Of a DNA stretch of 64,000 nt, positions 1 through 8,749 are shown one piece after another; the first letter of the stretch is position 1; every line of letters begins with the position of its first letter. The stretch covers positions 62,001 through 126,000 of the forward strand of contig BPJV01000002.1 of assembly GCA_026004795.1 (NCBI GenBank), written 5' to 3'. The DNA comes from Pirellulaceae bacterium (GTDB lineage: Bacteria > Planctomycetota > Planctomycetia > Pirellulales > Pirellulaceae). The notes below the pieces were generated by a model. It searched no databases and was not told the DNA's origin. It saw nothing but the letters and a program-made list of their open reading frames with translations. The position numbers and the translations under genes were made by a program.

Positions 1-1
1 A

Positions 2-514
2 TTGCTTCTTCCTGCCGCCCTCCTCCTGGTGGCAAGCATACTCTCGCTCGCCGTCGCGTACTGCCTACCGGCCGGGGCAGTCGGTGCCTCACACGTGCCG
101 CTGCTGTTCTCGCTCATCGGCGTCGCTTCGTCAGTCCAACTGGCTGGCACCGGTTTACTTATCCGGTTGACTGCTGCCGATCGCGGAGTCATCCCCCGCT
201 GCCCGCGTATGGAGCGAGCGGCGGAAATATTGAGCTGGAATCGTACGTTGCAAGCGGCACTGATGGCGGTACTCGCCGGTGCCTGGACATGTTGGCAGTG
301 GAATTTCGAAGTGGGCGGCCCAATGGCTTCGCCCGCTATGCCTGGTGTCACCTTATCATCATTGCTTGGTTGGGGGATGGTGCTCGTCGGCGTCCAAGTC
401 GCCTCGCTGAGCTGCTTGATCCGCATCATGCGGTGGAACACACCGACCACCAAGAAAAACAAGTCAGCTCGGAAAGCCCTAAAACGTTCCACGCCTGTAC
501 ACCAAAGCTTTTAA
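2..514 (+). CDS. Hypothetical multi-pass membrane protein, 5' end cut by window
   Basis: The reading frame is open to the window edge, so this is the C-terminal 170 residues of a longer protein or a gene starting at the TTG at position 2. Three or four hydrophobic stretches are visible: the first 25 residues, around residues 30-55, around 82-98 and around 115-142. The tail is basic (a run rich in Lys and Arg after residue 145), which would sit in the cytoplasm. No catalytic motif is recognisable and I cannot assign a family. It is followed by about 590 bases without a convincing gene. Confidence 0.55.
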   Translation: MLLPAALLLVASILSLAVAYCLPAGAVGASHVPLLFSLIGVASSVQLAGTGLLIRLTAADRGVIPRCPRMERAAEILSWNRTLQAALMAVLAGAWTCWQWNFEVGGPMASPAMPGVTLSSLLGWGMVLVGVQVASLSCLIRIMRWNTPTTKKNKSARKALKRSTPVHQSF

Positions 515-1101
515 CCGCGGCTCCCCGATGCTCACCAGGAACCGTGCCGTTCCTGTTCCATTTTGTATTGCACGCGCGCGCTCTGCATCTCATACCGACC
601 ACCAGCTCCTACCGACTACCAGCAGAGGTGGCTAATAGACAGGCGGGCCGACCGATCTAACCGACCCAATTGGCCTCGGCAACACTCCTTCTTGCCCACA
701 AACGGTATCTCCGTAGGTAGTCACGCGACCAGCTTCCCGGCATCGCGCTACGCCGGTCGATAGCCACTGTCTCCGTCTAGCCCCCATCGCCGTCGCCGCA
801 GGCTGCAGCCATCTGAGCGGATAATGCCAAACCCAATCGATCGATAGAAACGAAGCTGAGAGAGTTGATGGCTCCAACCGGGGTTCAGCTGCCCAAATGA
901 ACTCTCTAACGCGGAGTCGGTGTCGGCTACCGATATTGCAGAAGCAGCTTTACGACCGGTCGCCAAATAAACGACTGCTGTTCTCGAAAGCGTGCGTGTT
1001 AGGCAAAAGACAAAAATCAGAAAGAGAAGAATTGTGAGCATGCGGTGGCCAGACGTTACCGGCAGCCCCCTCGGGACCATCTTCCGTGAACGTCCGGCAA
1101 G
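515..1101. other. Intergenic stretch, no convincing gene
   Basis: I see no protein with family-like character here. The only candidate is a weak minus-strand frame from an ATG at 1041 down to 748 (97 residues) that opens with a hydrophobic segment, but it has no ribosome binding site and its C-terminal half is Arg-rich and unlike a folded protein. It lies just downstream of the tRNA-Leu gene on the same strand. Confidence 0.4.
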
Positions 1102-1187
1102 TAGCTGAGGCGGGACTCGAACCCGCACGGGAGTAACCTCCCACAGGATTTTAAGTCCTGTGTGTCTGCCAATTCCACCACTCAGCC
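1102..1187 (-). tRNA. tRNA-Leu (anticodon UAA)
   Basis: Read on the minus strand, the 86-base segment folds as a class II tRNA. The acceptor arm is GGCTGAG paired with CTCAGCT (one G-U at the end) followed by the discriminator A73 typical of leucine. The anticodon stem CAGGA/TCCTG holds the loop CTTAAAA, giving anticodon TAA. A long variable arm with stem GGGAG/CTCCC is present, as expected for leucine, and the T arm contains GGTTCGAGTCC. CCA is not encoded. Confidence 0.96.
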
Positions 1188-1760
1188 TTCTGCGGCTTGT
1201 TTGCGTGCCGGCTTCACTTCGTTCCCTCGACGCTCCAGGGATTCGGCGAGCCGCCGGGGGCCTGTTCATCCGTCCCATCGACGCGCCCGAAGCCATGCTC
1301 AAGCGTCACCGCGTGACCCATCACCCCGGTGTACCGCCAATGAACCAAGGATCGAGTCATCGAGCCCCAGGCAGGGAACCGATCGCCACTCCACGCGCAC
1401 CCCTCGAACTCGCGGATCGCTTTCCGCGAACTGTCGGAGATTGTGTATGGTAGAGCGAATACAGCCCAACCGGCAAGGCGGGATGGAACTGCTTTTCGGA
1501 CGCTCGGACGCTTGACCGACCGACCACGACTAACCGGCACCAACTAACTGGCACCAAGATGCAAGAATCGGCAATCGTGTTGAACTCCAGCCTGCGCCCC
1601 GTTCCCACTCGCCTTCTTCCTCGCCGCAGCCAAGCAGCCACCATCAGTAGACATAGCGATCCGGGGACGTTCGAGCTCGGTATTCGTACGACGCGCCAAA
1701 TCAAGAGCCAGTGGACCCAGCCATGCTAGTGATCTCTGAATCAAGGAACGACCACAATTC
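1188..1760. other. Intergenic stretch between tRNA-Leu and radical SAM gene
   Basis: Nothing convincing is coded on either strand. Overlapping open frames here are short, Arg/Pro-rich and mutually exclusive. The 5' part presumably holds the promoter of the divergently read tRNA, but I cannot point to a clear -35/-10 pair. Confidence 0.4.
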
Positions 1761-1774
1761 GAGGAGCCCCTGAG

Positions 1775-3043
1775 GTGAATCCCCTGCGCCAATTCTCGAC
1801 CACCGAAGTGATGTCCTTTCGTCCTGTGGTCGAGCGACCTGCCCCCGGTGAAACACCACTCGGCCTGGAATTGGAGCTGGAACCAGATGGCCACGGCCAC
1901 CTCGTGGGAGTAGCGACGATCTTTCTGCGCGGTGCGGAGTGCTCCTTCAAGTGCACGATGTGTGACCTTTGGAAGTTTACCCATGTTCAGCCTACTCCTC
2001 GCGGAGCCATCCCAGCGCAGATCGCCGCCACGGTCCAGCAGCTCCCGCCGCGTTGGGAAACCCACATTCCTCTCCCTCCCCCACACACCTCAACCGGCCG
2101 CCACTCCTCCCCCTCCATTGAAGGGGGCCAGGCGGCGAATCCCGCTCGGGAGCGTGGCGAAGAGGCACCTAGTCGCCCCCGCCGAGCAGCGGGGAGCGAG
2201 AATCCGCGGGACGTGCCTCCTCAAGGGGCGGGCCGCGGCTCGGGGGTAACTTCTCGGCGAGAAGAACTGACGGACGAGGAACCTCATAAAAGGTGGGTGG
2301 CACCGAACGAGTGTAAAAGGTGGGTGGCACCGGTCGAGTGGATCAAACTCTACAATGCCGCAAACTTCTTCTCCGCCACGAATGTCCCGCCGGACGACCT
2401 GCCGCAGATCGCGCGATTGGTCCGTGACCGCTTCGCGAGAGTAATCGTCGAAAATCACCCTCGCCTGTGCCATCGGGGGGTGGAATTGTTTCAGGCGGCC
2501 CTAGAAGGCACCAGGCTGGAAATCGCAACGGGGCTGGAGACCGTGCATCCGCGTCTCCTTCGCTGGCTCAACAAACAAGCGGAGCTAGAGGATTTTGCTC
2601 GGGCATTCGCCTGGTTGCATCGGCGAGGGATCGATACCCGCGCGTTCGTGTTGTTGGGGCTACCAGGCTTGAGCCGCAACGAGGCGGTCGAGTGGTGTGT
2701 TCGCTCGGTGGCCTGGGCGCTGGACCACCACTGCCGGCACGTGAGCATCATTCCGTTGCGCGCGACCAACGGCCTGCTCGAGAATCTGGTCACGTCGGGA
2801 GACCTGCAGTTGCCCACGCTCGATGATATCGAAGCGGTGACCCAACGCACTTTGGCACTGCGTCACGAAGGCCGGGTGGTGATGACCGACCCGTGGGATT
2901 TGGACAAGGTAGCGGGGGGATGCAGCCATTGCCGCCCCTTGCAGCGTGCGCGTTTCCAGGGGATGAATCTTGCTCAACGTGCCTGGCCGGCCGTCCACTG
3001 CAGCTGTACCGCAGCCCCATCGGATCCTCACGGCTGCGTGTAA
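1775..3043 (+). CDS. Radical SAM protein with in-frame repeat insertion
   Basis: The GTG start is supported by GAGGAG at 1761-1766. Residues 55-66 carry the CxxxCxxC cluster motif (CSFKCTMC) that binds the [4Fe-4S] cluster used to cleave S-adenosylmethionine. The later segments WIKLYNAANFF, LEIATGLETVHP and FVLLGLPGL match the (beta/alpha) barrel of the Elp3-like/TIGR01210-type radical SAM group. Between residues about 95 and 188 the protein is interrupted by a Pro/Arg-rich stretch unlike the rest, encoded by a palindrome-rich DNA element ending in two 27-base direct repeats; the reading frame is kept. Extra cysteines near the C-terminus (CSHC, HCSC, final GCV) may bind a second metal site. 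The substrate is unknown. Whether the protein is still active with the insertion cannot be told from sequence. Confidence 0.75.
   Translation: MNPLRQFSTTEVMSFRPVVERPAPGETPLGLELELEPDGHGHLVGVATIFLRGAECSFKCTMCDLWKFTHVQPTPRGAIPAQIAATVQQLPPRWETHIPLPPPHTSTGRHSSPSIEGGQAANPARERGEEAPSRPRRAAGSENPRDVPPQGAGRGSGVTSRREELTDEEPHKRWVAPNECKRWVAPVEWIKLYNAANFFSATNVPPDDLPQIARLVRDRFARVIVENHPRLCHRGVELFQAALEGTRLEIATGLETVHPRLLRWLNKQAELEDFARAFAWLHRRGIDTRAFVLLGLPGLSRNEAVEWCVRSVAWALDHHCRHVSIIPLRATNGLLENLVTSGDLQLPTLDDIEAVTQRTLALRHEGRVVMTDPWDLDKVAGGCSHCRPLQRARFQGMNLAQRAWPAVHCSCTAAPSDPHGCV
2060..2341 (+). repeat. Palindromic repeat element inserted in frame in the radical SAM gene
   Basis: About 280 bases separate two parts of an otherwise normal radical SAM domain. 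Inside are a C5T/AG5 hairpin (around 2110-2129), TTCTCGGCGAGAA (around 2252-2264), and two tandem 27-base copies at 2288-2314 and 2315-2341 that share AAAAGGTGGGTGGCACCG. The copies are nine codons long and give the peptide KRWVAP twice. The remaining composition (Pro, Arg, Gly, Glu) differs from the host protein. Insert length is a multiple of three and contains no stop, comparable in principle to the Rickettsia palindromic elements found within genes. Confidence 0.6.
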
Positions 3044-3245
3044 TCTGGTAGCGGGCTCTCGACAGCCTGCAGCGATAATCGATAATCGTCCACCTCACGG
3101 GGACTTATTGTCGTTGACTGTCGTTACGGGGGGCCAGCACGTCCCTGGTTCGTGAGAAGCTCCCCGTAATCGCACCGCCGATGTTCCGAGAATCGGGGAG
3201 CGCGAGTTCAAACCACTGAGTATCGCAAGAAGGGAAGAAGGCGCG

Positions 3246-4433
3246 ATGGCCAAAAAGACGATTGCCGATGTCGATCCGAATAACAAAGTCGTCCTGATGC
3301 GTGTCGACTTCAACGTTCCGCTGGATGAGGCAGGAAACATCACGGACGATCGCCGCATTCGCATGGCGCTGCCGTCGATACGCTCGGTAATTGATCGGGG
3401 CGGCAAGCTCGTGCTCATTTCCCACCTGGGACGCCCCAAGGGGGAGGGACCGGAACCGAAGTACTCCCTGGCGCCGGTGGCCAAGCGATTGAGCGAATTG
3501 CTCAACAAACCGGTACAATTTGCCACCGACGTCGTGGGCCCCGATGCCGAAGCCAAGGTGAAGGCTTTGCAGCCGGGCGATGTCTTGTTGCTGGAGAACC
3601 TTCGATTCCATCCCGGCGAGAAGAGTGGCGACCCGGAGTTCGCCGCGCGGTTGGCGTCATGGGCCGACATCTACTGCAATGATGCCTTTGGCACGTGCCA
3701 TCGCCAAGATGCGTCGATGGTGGCCGTGCCCAAGGCCATGGATGGCAAGCCGAAAGTTGTGGGTTTTCTAGTTGCCAAAGAGATCAAGTACCTGAGCGAA
3801 GTCATTGCCAATCCGGAACGTCCATTCGTGGCGATTTTGGGCGGTGCGAAGGTTAGTGACAAGATCAAGGTGATCAATCGGCTCTTGGATGTGTGCGACC
3901 GAGTGTTGATCGGAGGTGCCATGGCGTACACCTTTGCCTTGGCACAGGGGGGACGAGTCGGTAACAGTTTAGTAGAGCCGGACAAAGTCGATTTGGCCAA
4001 GGAACTGATCGCGAAGGGAGGAGACCGGTTGGTGCTCCCCGTCGACACGCATTGTGGAGATAGCTTCAGTCCCGATTGCCACAAAATGATTGTGAAAGCG
4101 GGGGAGATTCCTGACGGTTGGGAAGGGCTGGACATCGGTCCGGAAACTGCTCGCAAGTATGCGGAGATCATCCATCAGGCCAAGACGATCGTGTGGAACG
4201 GCCCGATGGGCGTCTTCGAGATGCCACCGTTTGATGAAGGCACCAAAGCGGTGGCTCAGGCGATCGCCGAGAGCGAGGCGACCAGCATCATCGGCGGTGG
4301 CGATTCGGCAGCAGCCATCGAGAAGCTTGGTTTTGCCGACAAAGTGACTCATGTGAGCACCGGCGGCGGCGCGAGTCTGGCGATGCTTGAAGGAGAGAAA
4401 TTCGAGGCCGTCGAACTGCTCGATGACGCGTAG
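3246..4433 (+). CDS. pgk: Phosphoglycerate kinase
   Basis: The 395-residue protein is full length for the family. It converts 1,3-bisphosphoglycerate and ADP to 3-phosphoglycerate and ATP in glycolysis, and runs in reverse in gluconeogenesis. Diagnostic motifs are [10 protein letters not shown] near residue 20, SHLGRPKG near residue 60, [12 protein letters not shown] near residue 115, the nucleotide-binding NGPMGVFE near residue 320 and [11 protein letters not shown] near residue 350. The ATG is preceded by a purine-rich AAGGGAAGAAGG. It stands alone, with a 200-base gap upstream and more than 500 bases downstream. Confidence 0.97.
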   Translation: MAKKTIADVDPNNKVVLMRVDFNVPLDEAGNITDDRRIRMALPSIRSVIDRGGKLVLISHLGRPKGEGPEPKYSLAPVAKRLSELLNKPVQFATDVVGPDAEAKVKALQPGDVLLLENLRFHPGEKSGDPEFAARLASWADIYCNDAFGTCHRQDASMVAVPKAMDGKPKVVGFLVAKEIKYLSEVIANPERPFVAILGGAKVSDKIKVINRLLDVCDRVLIGGAMAYTFALAQGGRVGNSLVEPDKVDLAKELIAKGGDRLVLPVDTHCGDSFSPDCHKMIVKAGEIPDGWEGLDIGPETARKYAEIIHQAKTIVWNGPMGVFEMPPFDEGTKAVAQAIAESEATSIIGGGDSAAAIEKLGFADKVTHVSTGGGASLAMLEGEKFEAVELLDDA

Positions 4434-4961
4434 CAATTGGTCACTGGATGTGACGGTCGTTGCCGACATGGATCTTCGGAATAAAGCCACGGTAGGGGAC
4501 GGTGACGGAGAATGTCTTCGTGCGGATTTGGCCTCATGGATCCTGTCGCACGGCATCGCACCCTATAAAATGAAAACGAACTGCAGATTTGGCTTTGATG
4601 TCTCTCTTCGTGGTATTTGCCGTATTCCGTTCCTCGACCGGAAGGCGATGCCCGGCCTATAGGATAGCGAACGTATAGGAACGATCCGCAGGGTACGGTC
4701 AGGCCCACGTCGATCGATCGAGATCGACAGCCCGATAGGGCGATGCGGCGTTAAGCGATGACCGCCCTCGGGCAGGTGAATCGCCAAGAGTGGCCGTCGA
4801 AGTTACAATTTTGCTTCAATCCCCCAGACGGAAAAATCGATACAATTGATACGTCTGGCGGCAAGTAGGGAGCGGCGACGAGTGGACGTGGCTTGATTGC
4901 TCAACGCAGCTTCAATTCCCAGAACCTTTTGTCAATCAACTAGTGCATAGGCATTTCATCA
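4434..4961. other. Intergenic region upstream of korA
   Basis: No credible gene. The region holds a 7-base inverted repeat, CCAGACG at 4824-4830 and CGTCTGG at 4852-4858, separated by 21 A/T-rich bases that include TACAAT at 4841-4846. This lies about 105 bases upstream of the korA start and could be an operator or part of a promoter, but no clear -35 box is at the right distance. Confidence 0.35.
4824..4858. promoter_or_regulatory. Inverted repeat upstream of korA, possible operator
   Basis: CCAGACG and CGTCTGG are perfect inverted halves with a 21-base A/T-rich spacer. Position, about 105 bases before the korA start in an otherwise empty region, suggests a dimeric regulator site. This is inference from symmetry alone. 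Confidence 0.25.
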
Positions 4962-6854
4962 ATGTCCGCTAATTCTTCCTCTGCAGCACCTTCCAAGGAG
5001 GTTGCTGAAGTCAGCGAGGTAACCGTTCGACTTGCCGGCGACTCCGGCGATGGCATGCAATTGTTGGGTACTCAATTGACGAATACATCGGCCCTATTGG
5101 GCAATGACGTCGCCACGTTCCCCGATTTTCCGGCGGAGATTCGCGCGCCGCGCGGAACGCGGGCTGGCGTTAGCGGATTCCAAGTCCAATTCGCCGCGCA
5201 TGAGGTGCATACGCCGGGCGACACGCTGGACGCGTTGGTAGCGATGAATCCCGCCGCCCTGATTACCAATTACAAAGATTTGCGCCCAGGAGGGTTGTTG
5301 ATCGTCGACGAGGACAGCTTCACCGATAAGGATTTGAAACTCGCCAACTTGGATGAGAATCCGCTCGAATCGGAGTGGATCAAGGAGTACCGTCTGGTGA
5401 AGGTGCCGATCACCAGGTTGACACGCGAGGCGGTTGCCGATTTGGGGTTGAGCGTTAAGGAGTCCGATCGCTGTCGAAATTTCTTTGCCATGGGGCTGAT
5501 CTACTGGCTCTACGGCCGTAGCATGGAACCGACATTGCGCTTCATCCGGGCGAAATTCGGTAAGATGCCGCAGGTACAGGAGGCCAATGAGCGAGCGTTG
5601 CGGGCAGGATGGGCTTTTGGTGAGACGACGGAATTGCTCAATACGTCCTACCGCGTCGCCTCGGCTCACCTCCCGCCCGGTACGTACCGCAATATGATGG
5701 GCAACCAAGCGATGGCGTGGGGTTTGATGACCGCGGCGAGGCTTAGTGGTAAAGATTTGTTTTACGGCTCGTACCCGATCACGCCGGCCAGCGACATTTT
5801 GCACGAGTTGTCCCGCTACAAGAACTTCGGCGTCTACACATTTCAGGCGGAGGACGAGATTGCCGCTGTTTGCGCCGCCATCGGGGCGGCCTACGGCGGG
5901 GCCATGGCGGTAACGACCAGCTCTGGGCCCGGAATCGCATTGAAGGCCGAGGCGATGGGCCTAGCCGTCATGTTGGAACTCCCTCTGTTGGTGATCGACG
6001 TGCAGCGCGGGGGTCCGAGTACAGGACTGCCCACCAAGACCGAACAGGCGGATTTGCTCCAAGTTCTCTTCGGCCGTAATGGCGAAGCCCCCCTGCCGGT
6101 ACTGGCGGCAAGAAGTCCAGCCGACTGCTTCGACACGGCGATCGAGGCCTGGCGCATCGCCACCCAGTTCATGGTGCCCGTGGTAATTCTCTCCGATGGC
6201 TATATCGCAAATGGTTCCGAACCGTGGCGTATTCCCAACGTAGAAGACCTGCCGCCTATTCCCATTGTACATCCTGTCGCACCGGAGGACGGTTCTCGGT
6301 TCCTGCCCTACGCACGTGACGAGAACCTGGCTCGGCCATGGGCCATTCCCGGTACGCCGGCACTGATGCATCGAGTCGGTGGACTGGAGAAGGAAGACGG
6401 TACGGGCAATGTCAGCTACGATGCAATGAACCATCAGAAGATGGTACGTATCCGAGCGCAGAAAGTCGCCAATGTCGCCAAAGTGATTCCACCTCAAGAG
6501 GTGATGGGGCCCGACAGTGGCGAACTGTTGGTGGTATCCTGGGGAGGCACATATGGAACGTGCTACACCGCCGTGCGGCAAATGCAAATGGCCGGTAGAA
6601 GCGTCGCGCATTGCCACTTGCGGCATTTGAATCCCTTCCCTAGCAACCTGGGAGATATCCTCAGTGCTTATGACCGTGTGCTGGTTCCCGAACTCAACTG
6701 CGGACAACTGCGGTTGTTGTTGCGGGGGAACTTCCTGGTCGATGCCATCGGCTTCAACAAAGTCCAGGGCAGACCATTTACCGTCAGCGAGCTGACCGAC
6801 AAGATTTCCGAGCTGACCTCGCCTGCACGCGCCGGCGCCAAAGTCGCTTCCTGA
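4962..6854 (+). CDS. korA: 2-oxoacid:ferredoxin oxidoreductase, fused gamma/alpha subunit
   Basis: At 630 residues this is the fused form. Residues 1-200 are the gamma domain, with RLAGDSGDGMQLLGTQL and PDFPAEIRAP. Residues from about 235 on are the alpha (pyrimidine-binding) domain, with YPITPASDILHEL, AEDEIAAVCAAIGAAYGG and GGPSTGLPTKTEQ. Together with the beta subunit encoded 184 bases downstream it oxidises a 2-oxoacid, most likely 2-oxoglutarate, to the acyl-CoA and passes electrons to ferredoxin. Substrate choice between 2-oxoglutarate and related oxoacids cannot be settled by eye. The start ATG lacks a strong Shine-Dalgarno. Confidence 0.92.
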   Translation: MSANSSSAAPSKEVAEVSEVTVRLAGDSGDGMQLLGTQLTNTSALLGNDVATFPDFPAEIRAPRGTRAGVSGFQVQFAAHEVHTPGDTLDALVAMNPAALITNYKDLRPGGLLIVDEDSFTDKDLKLANLDENPLESEWIKEYRLVKVPITRLTREAVADLGLSVKESDRCRNFFAMGLIYWLYGRSMEPTLRFIRAKFGKMPQVQEANERALRAGWAFGETTELLNTSYRVASAHLPPGTYRNMMGNQAMAWGLMTAARLSGKDLFYGSYPITPASDILHELSRYKNFGVYTFQAEDEIAAVCAAIGAAYGGAMAVTTSSGPGIALKAEAMGLAVMLELPLLVIDVQRGGPSTGLPTKTEQADLLQVLFGRNGEAPLPVLAARSPADCFDTAIEAWRIATQFMVPVVILSDGYIANGSEPWRIPNVEDLPPIPIVHPVAPEDGSRFLPYARDENLARPWAIPGTPALMHRVGGLEKEDGTGNVSYDAMNHQKMVRIRAQKVANVAKVIPPQEVMGPDSGELLVVSWGGTYGTCYTAVRQMQMAGRSVAHCHLRHLNPFPSNLGDILSAYDRVLVPELNCGQLRLLLRGNFLVDAIGFNKVQGRPFTVSELTDKISELTSPARAGAKVAS

Positions 6855-7038
6855 CCTATGGGGCGCCCCCTGCCCGGGGAAAACAGCCGGAATTGCGATT
6901 CCTTGCATCGGAGAGCAGCAGAGGGTAACAGGAAGCGAGGGCAGCCCCCCAGAAATCGATAGTTTTGAATCAATCAATCAATGGTTTTGAATCAATAGAC
7001 CTTAGTTTCGCCTCTCAGGGGCGTGAAGCGGTAGAACG

Positions 7039-8052
7039 ATGAGCGAATCACTTCCTGTGCTGAAACCGACTGATTTTGCTAGCGATCAAGACGTGCGCTG
7101 GTGCCCGGGATGCGGCGACTATTCGATTTTGGCGCAGATGAAGAAAATGTTGCCCGAATTGGGCCTGCCTCCGGAGAAGATCGTCTTTGTCTCAGGCATC
7201 GGCTGCTCAAGCCGTTTTCCCTACTACATGAACACCTACGGGATGCATAGCATCCATGGTCGCGCCCCTGCGGTGGCGACCGGCTTGCGCGTATCGCGGC
7301 CGGATCTGAAAGTCTTCGTCATCACCGGCGACGGGGACGCGTTGAGCATCGGCGGAAACCATTTCTTGCACCTGGTACGCCGCAACGTCGATGTGACGTT
7401 GGTCCTGTTCAATAATAGGATTTACGGATTGACGAAGGGCCAATACTCGCCCACCAGCCCGGAAGGGCAGGTGACCAAGAGCACCCCAATGGGGTCGGTA
7501 GACCACCCGCTCAATCCCATCATGGTGGCGATGGCGGCCGGCGCGACATTCATTGCTCGTAGTGTCGATTCGCAGGTTAAGCACCTGGCCAGCATCCTGT
7601 ACCGGGCGGCCCAGCATCGAGGGACAAGCGTGGTCGAGGTTTATCAGAACTGTAACGTGTTCAACGATGGCGCTTGGGATTACGCCAAAGATCGTGCCAC
7701 CCGGGAAGACACGACGTTGGAGCTGGAACATGGAAAGCCGATGATCTTTGGCAAGAATCGAGACAAAGGAATACGGCTCAATGGTTTGCAACCGGAGGTG
7801 GTCGATTTGTCTTCGGGTATCGCCCAAGATGACCTCCTCTTCCATGATGAACAGGCCGATTCGACGTTGGTTCACCTGTTGGCTCGCATGCGCCATCCAG
7901 AATTCCCCGAACCGATTGGGGTATTTCGCGCGGTGCAACGACCGATCTTCGAAGAACAGGTGCGCGGCCAAATCGAGGCCGCTCGCCAACGCAGTGGCCC
8001 CGGCGACCTGAACAAGTTGTTCCATGCCGGGGAAACTTGGGAAGTCCAATGA
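7039..8052 (+). CDS. korB: 2-oxoacid:ferredoxin oxidoreductase, beta subunit
   Basis: The 337-residue protein is the thiamine-diphosphate subunit partner of korA. Residues 22-29 carry WCPGCGDYS, the iron-sulfur/TPP subunit signature, followed by GIGCSSRFPYYMNTYGMHSIHG and the TPP-binding motif GDGDALSIGGNH with the downstream NNRIYGLTKGQYSPTS. These are the normal motifs of KorB/PorB-type enzymes. The intergenic gap to korA contains the direct repeat TTTTGAATCAAT at 6963-6974 and 6985-6996. Both genes are probably co-transcribed. Confidence 0.93.
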   Translation: MSESLPVLKPTDFASDQDVRWCPGCGDYSILAQMKKMLPELGLPPEKIVFVSGIGCSSRFPYYMNTYGMHSIHGRAPAVATGLRVSRPDLKVFVITGDGDALSIGGNHFLHLVRRNVDVTLVLFNNRIYGLTKGQYSPTSPEGQVTKSTPMGSVDHPLNPIMVAMAAGATFIARSVDSQVKHLASILYRAAQHRGTSVVEVYQNCNVFNDGAWDYAKDRATREDTTLELEHGKPMIFGKNRDKGIRLNGLQPEVVDLSSGIAQDDLLFHDEQADSTLVHLLARMRHPEFPEPIGVFRAVQRPIFEEQVRGQIEAARQRSGPGDLNKLFHAGETWEVQ

Positions 8053-8749
8053 TCACCCAACCAGCATGATTCAGGCATCGCCGCTCGCGCGAGCCGATGG
8101 CCATCGTCACCGGTTAAGCGCCTGCCATGGATCCTCACGCCATTGGCCGAGATATGCTGCCCTCCACTTCGCTCACCGGCATCGCCGGTACGGGCTAGCC
8201 CCGGCGCCTACGGAGCTGATTACACCGGCGAGCCGCCACCAGCGGAACCGTCGTGGGTGAGTCGCCTTGACAAGGAGTTCACCACCACGGGCGACTAACG
8301 CTCCGGATTGCTACAGGTTTGTCTCTCATTTCTGTCAACTATTTGGACAATCTGGGGCCAGACGAGCCGCTGATGTCCCCGCGGCCGGGATTGATGGTTG
8401 GTGCAGGCGGCGCGACTCCTGGAATTGCTTGATCTGGCATTCTCTCGGGGGGCCGCAGTTGTTGGGTTGGAATTCCCTGGAAAACACCGCGGACAAAGAA
8501 TAGCGACGAATTGACCTGGCCAGGCAGGGCGGTGAGGCACGACGTGCCATTTTGGCTTGTCCACGGCATTTGCCCAGCACCAGCCTTTCCTCCCATGCCC
8601 TTGGTACGCTGTTTGCGACACGAGCTGGCGAACTTGCATTGAGGACCGCCGCGGTGAAAGAGTGAGCGGCGCTGATTACCGCTACCTTGTCGAGTGGATG
8701 ACGAAAAAGAACCGACCATATTTCGATCAGGCGAGGAGGAACGCAGAAT
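8053..8749. other. Long intergenic region with G/C-rich dyads
   Basis: Nearly 700 bases without a convincing gene. Two adjacent dyads lie at 8175-8189 (ACCGGC, loop ATC, GCCGGT) and 8192-8201 (GGGCTAGCCC), about 120-150 bases after korB. The rest shows no family-like frame. It may include a long leader for the next gene or an unrecognised RNA. Confidence 0.4.
8175..8201 (+). terminator. Possible terminator hairpins after korB
   Basis: A perfect 6-base stem with a 3-base loop is followed two bases later by a perfect 10-base palindrome. There is no T-tract, so intrinsic termination is uncertain. Confidence 0.25.

Noticed and set aside
748-1302. Minus-strand frame of 184 codons with a hydrophobic segment
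   Set aside because: It runs through the tRNA-Leu gene. The part from an ATG at 1041 could be a small membrane protein but has no ribosome site and an Arg-rich end; support is too weak.
4387-4662. Small plus-strand frame after pgk
   Set aside because: It starts inside pgk in another frame, lacks a ribosome site and shows no conserved pattern.
5961-6977. Minus-strand open frame of 338 codons
   Set aside because: Antisense to korA, whose motifs continue through the whole stretch; the reverse reading is rich in His/Arg/Gln typical of shadow frames in GC-rich DNA.
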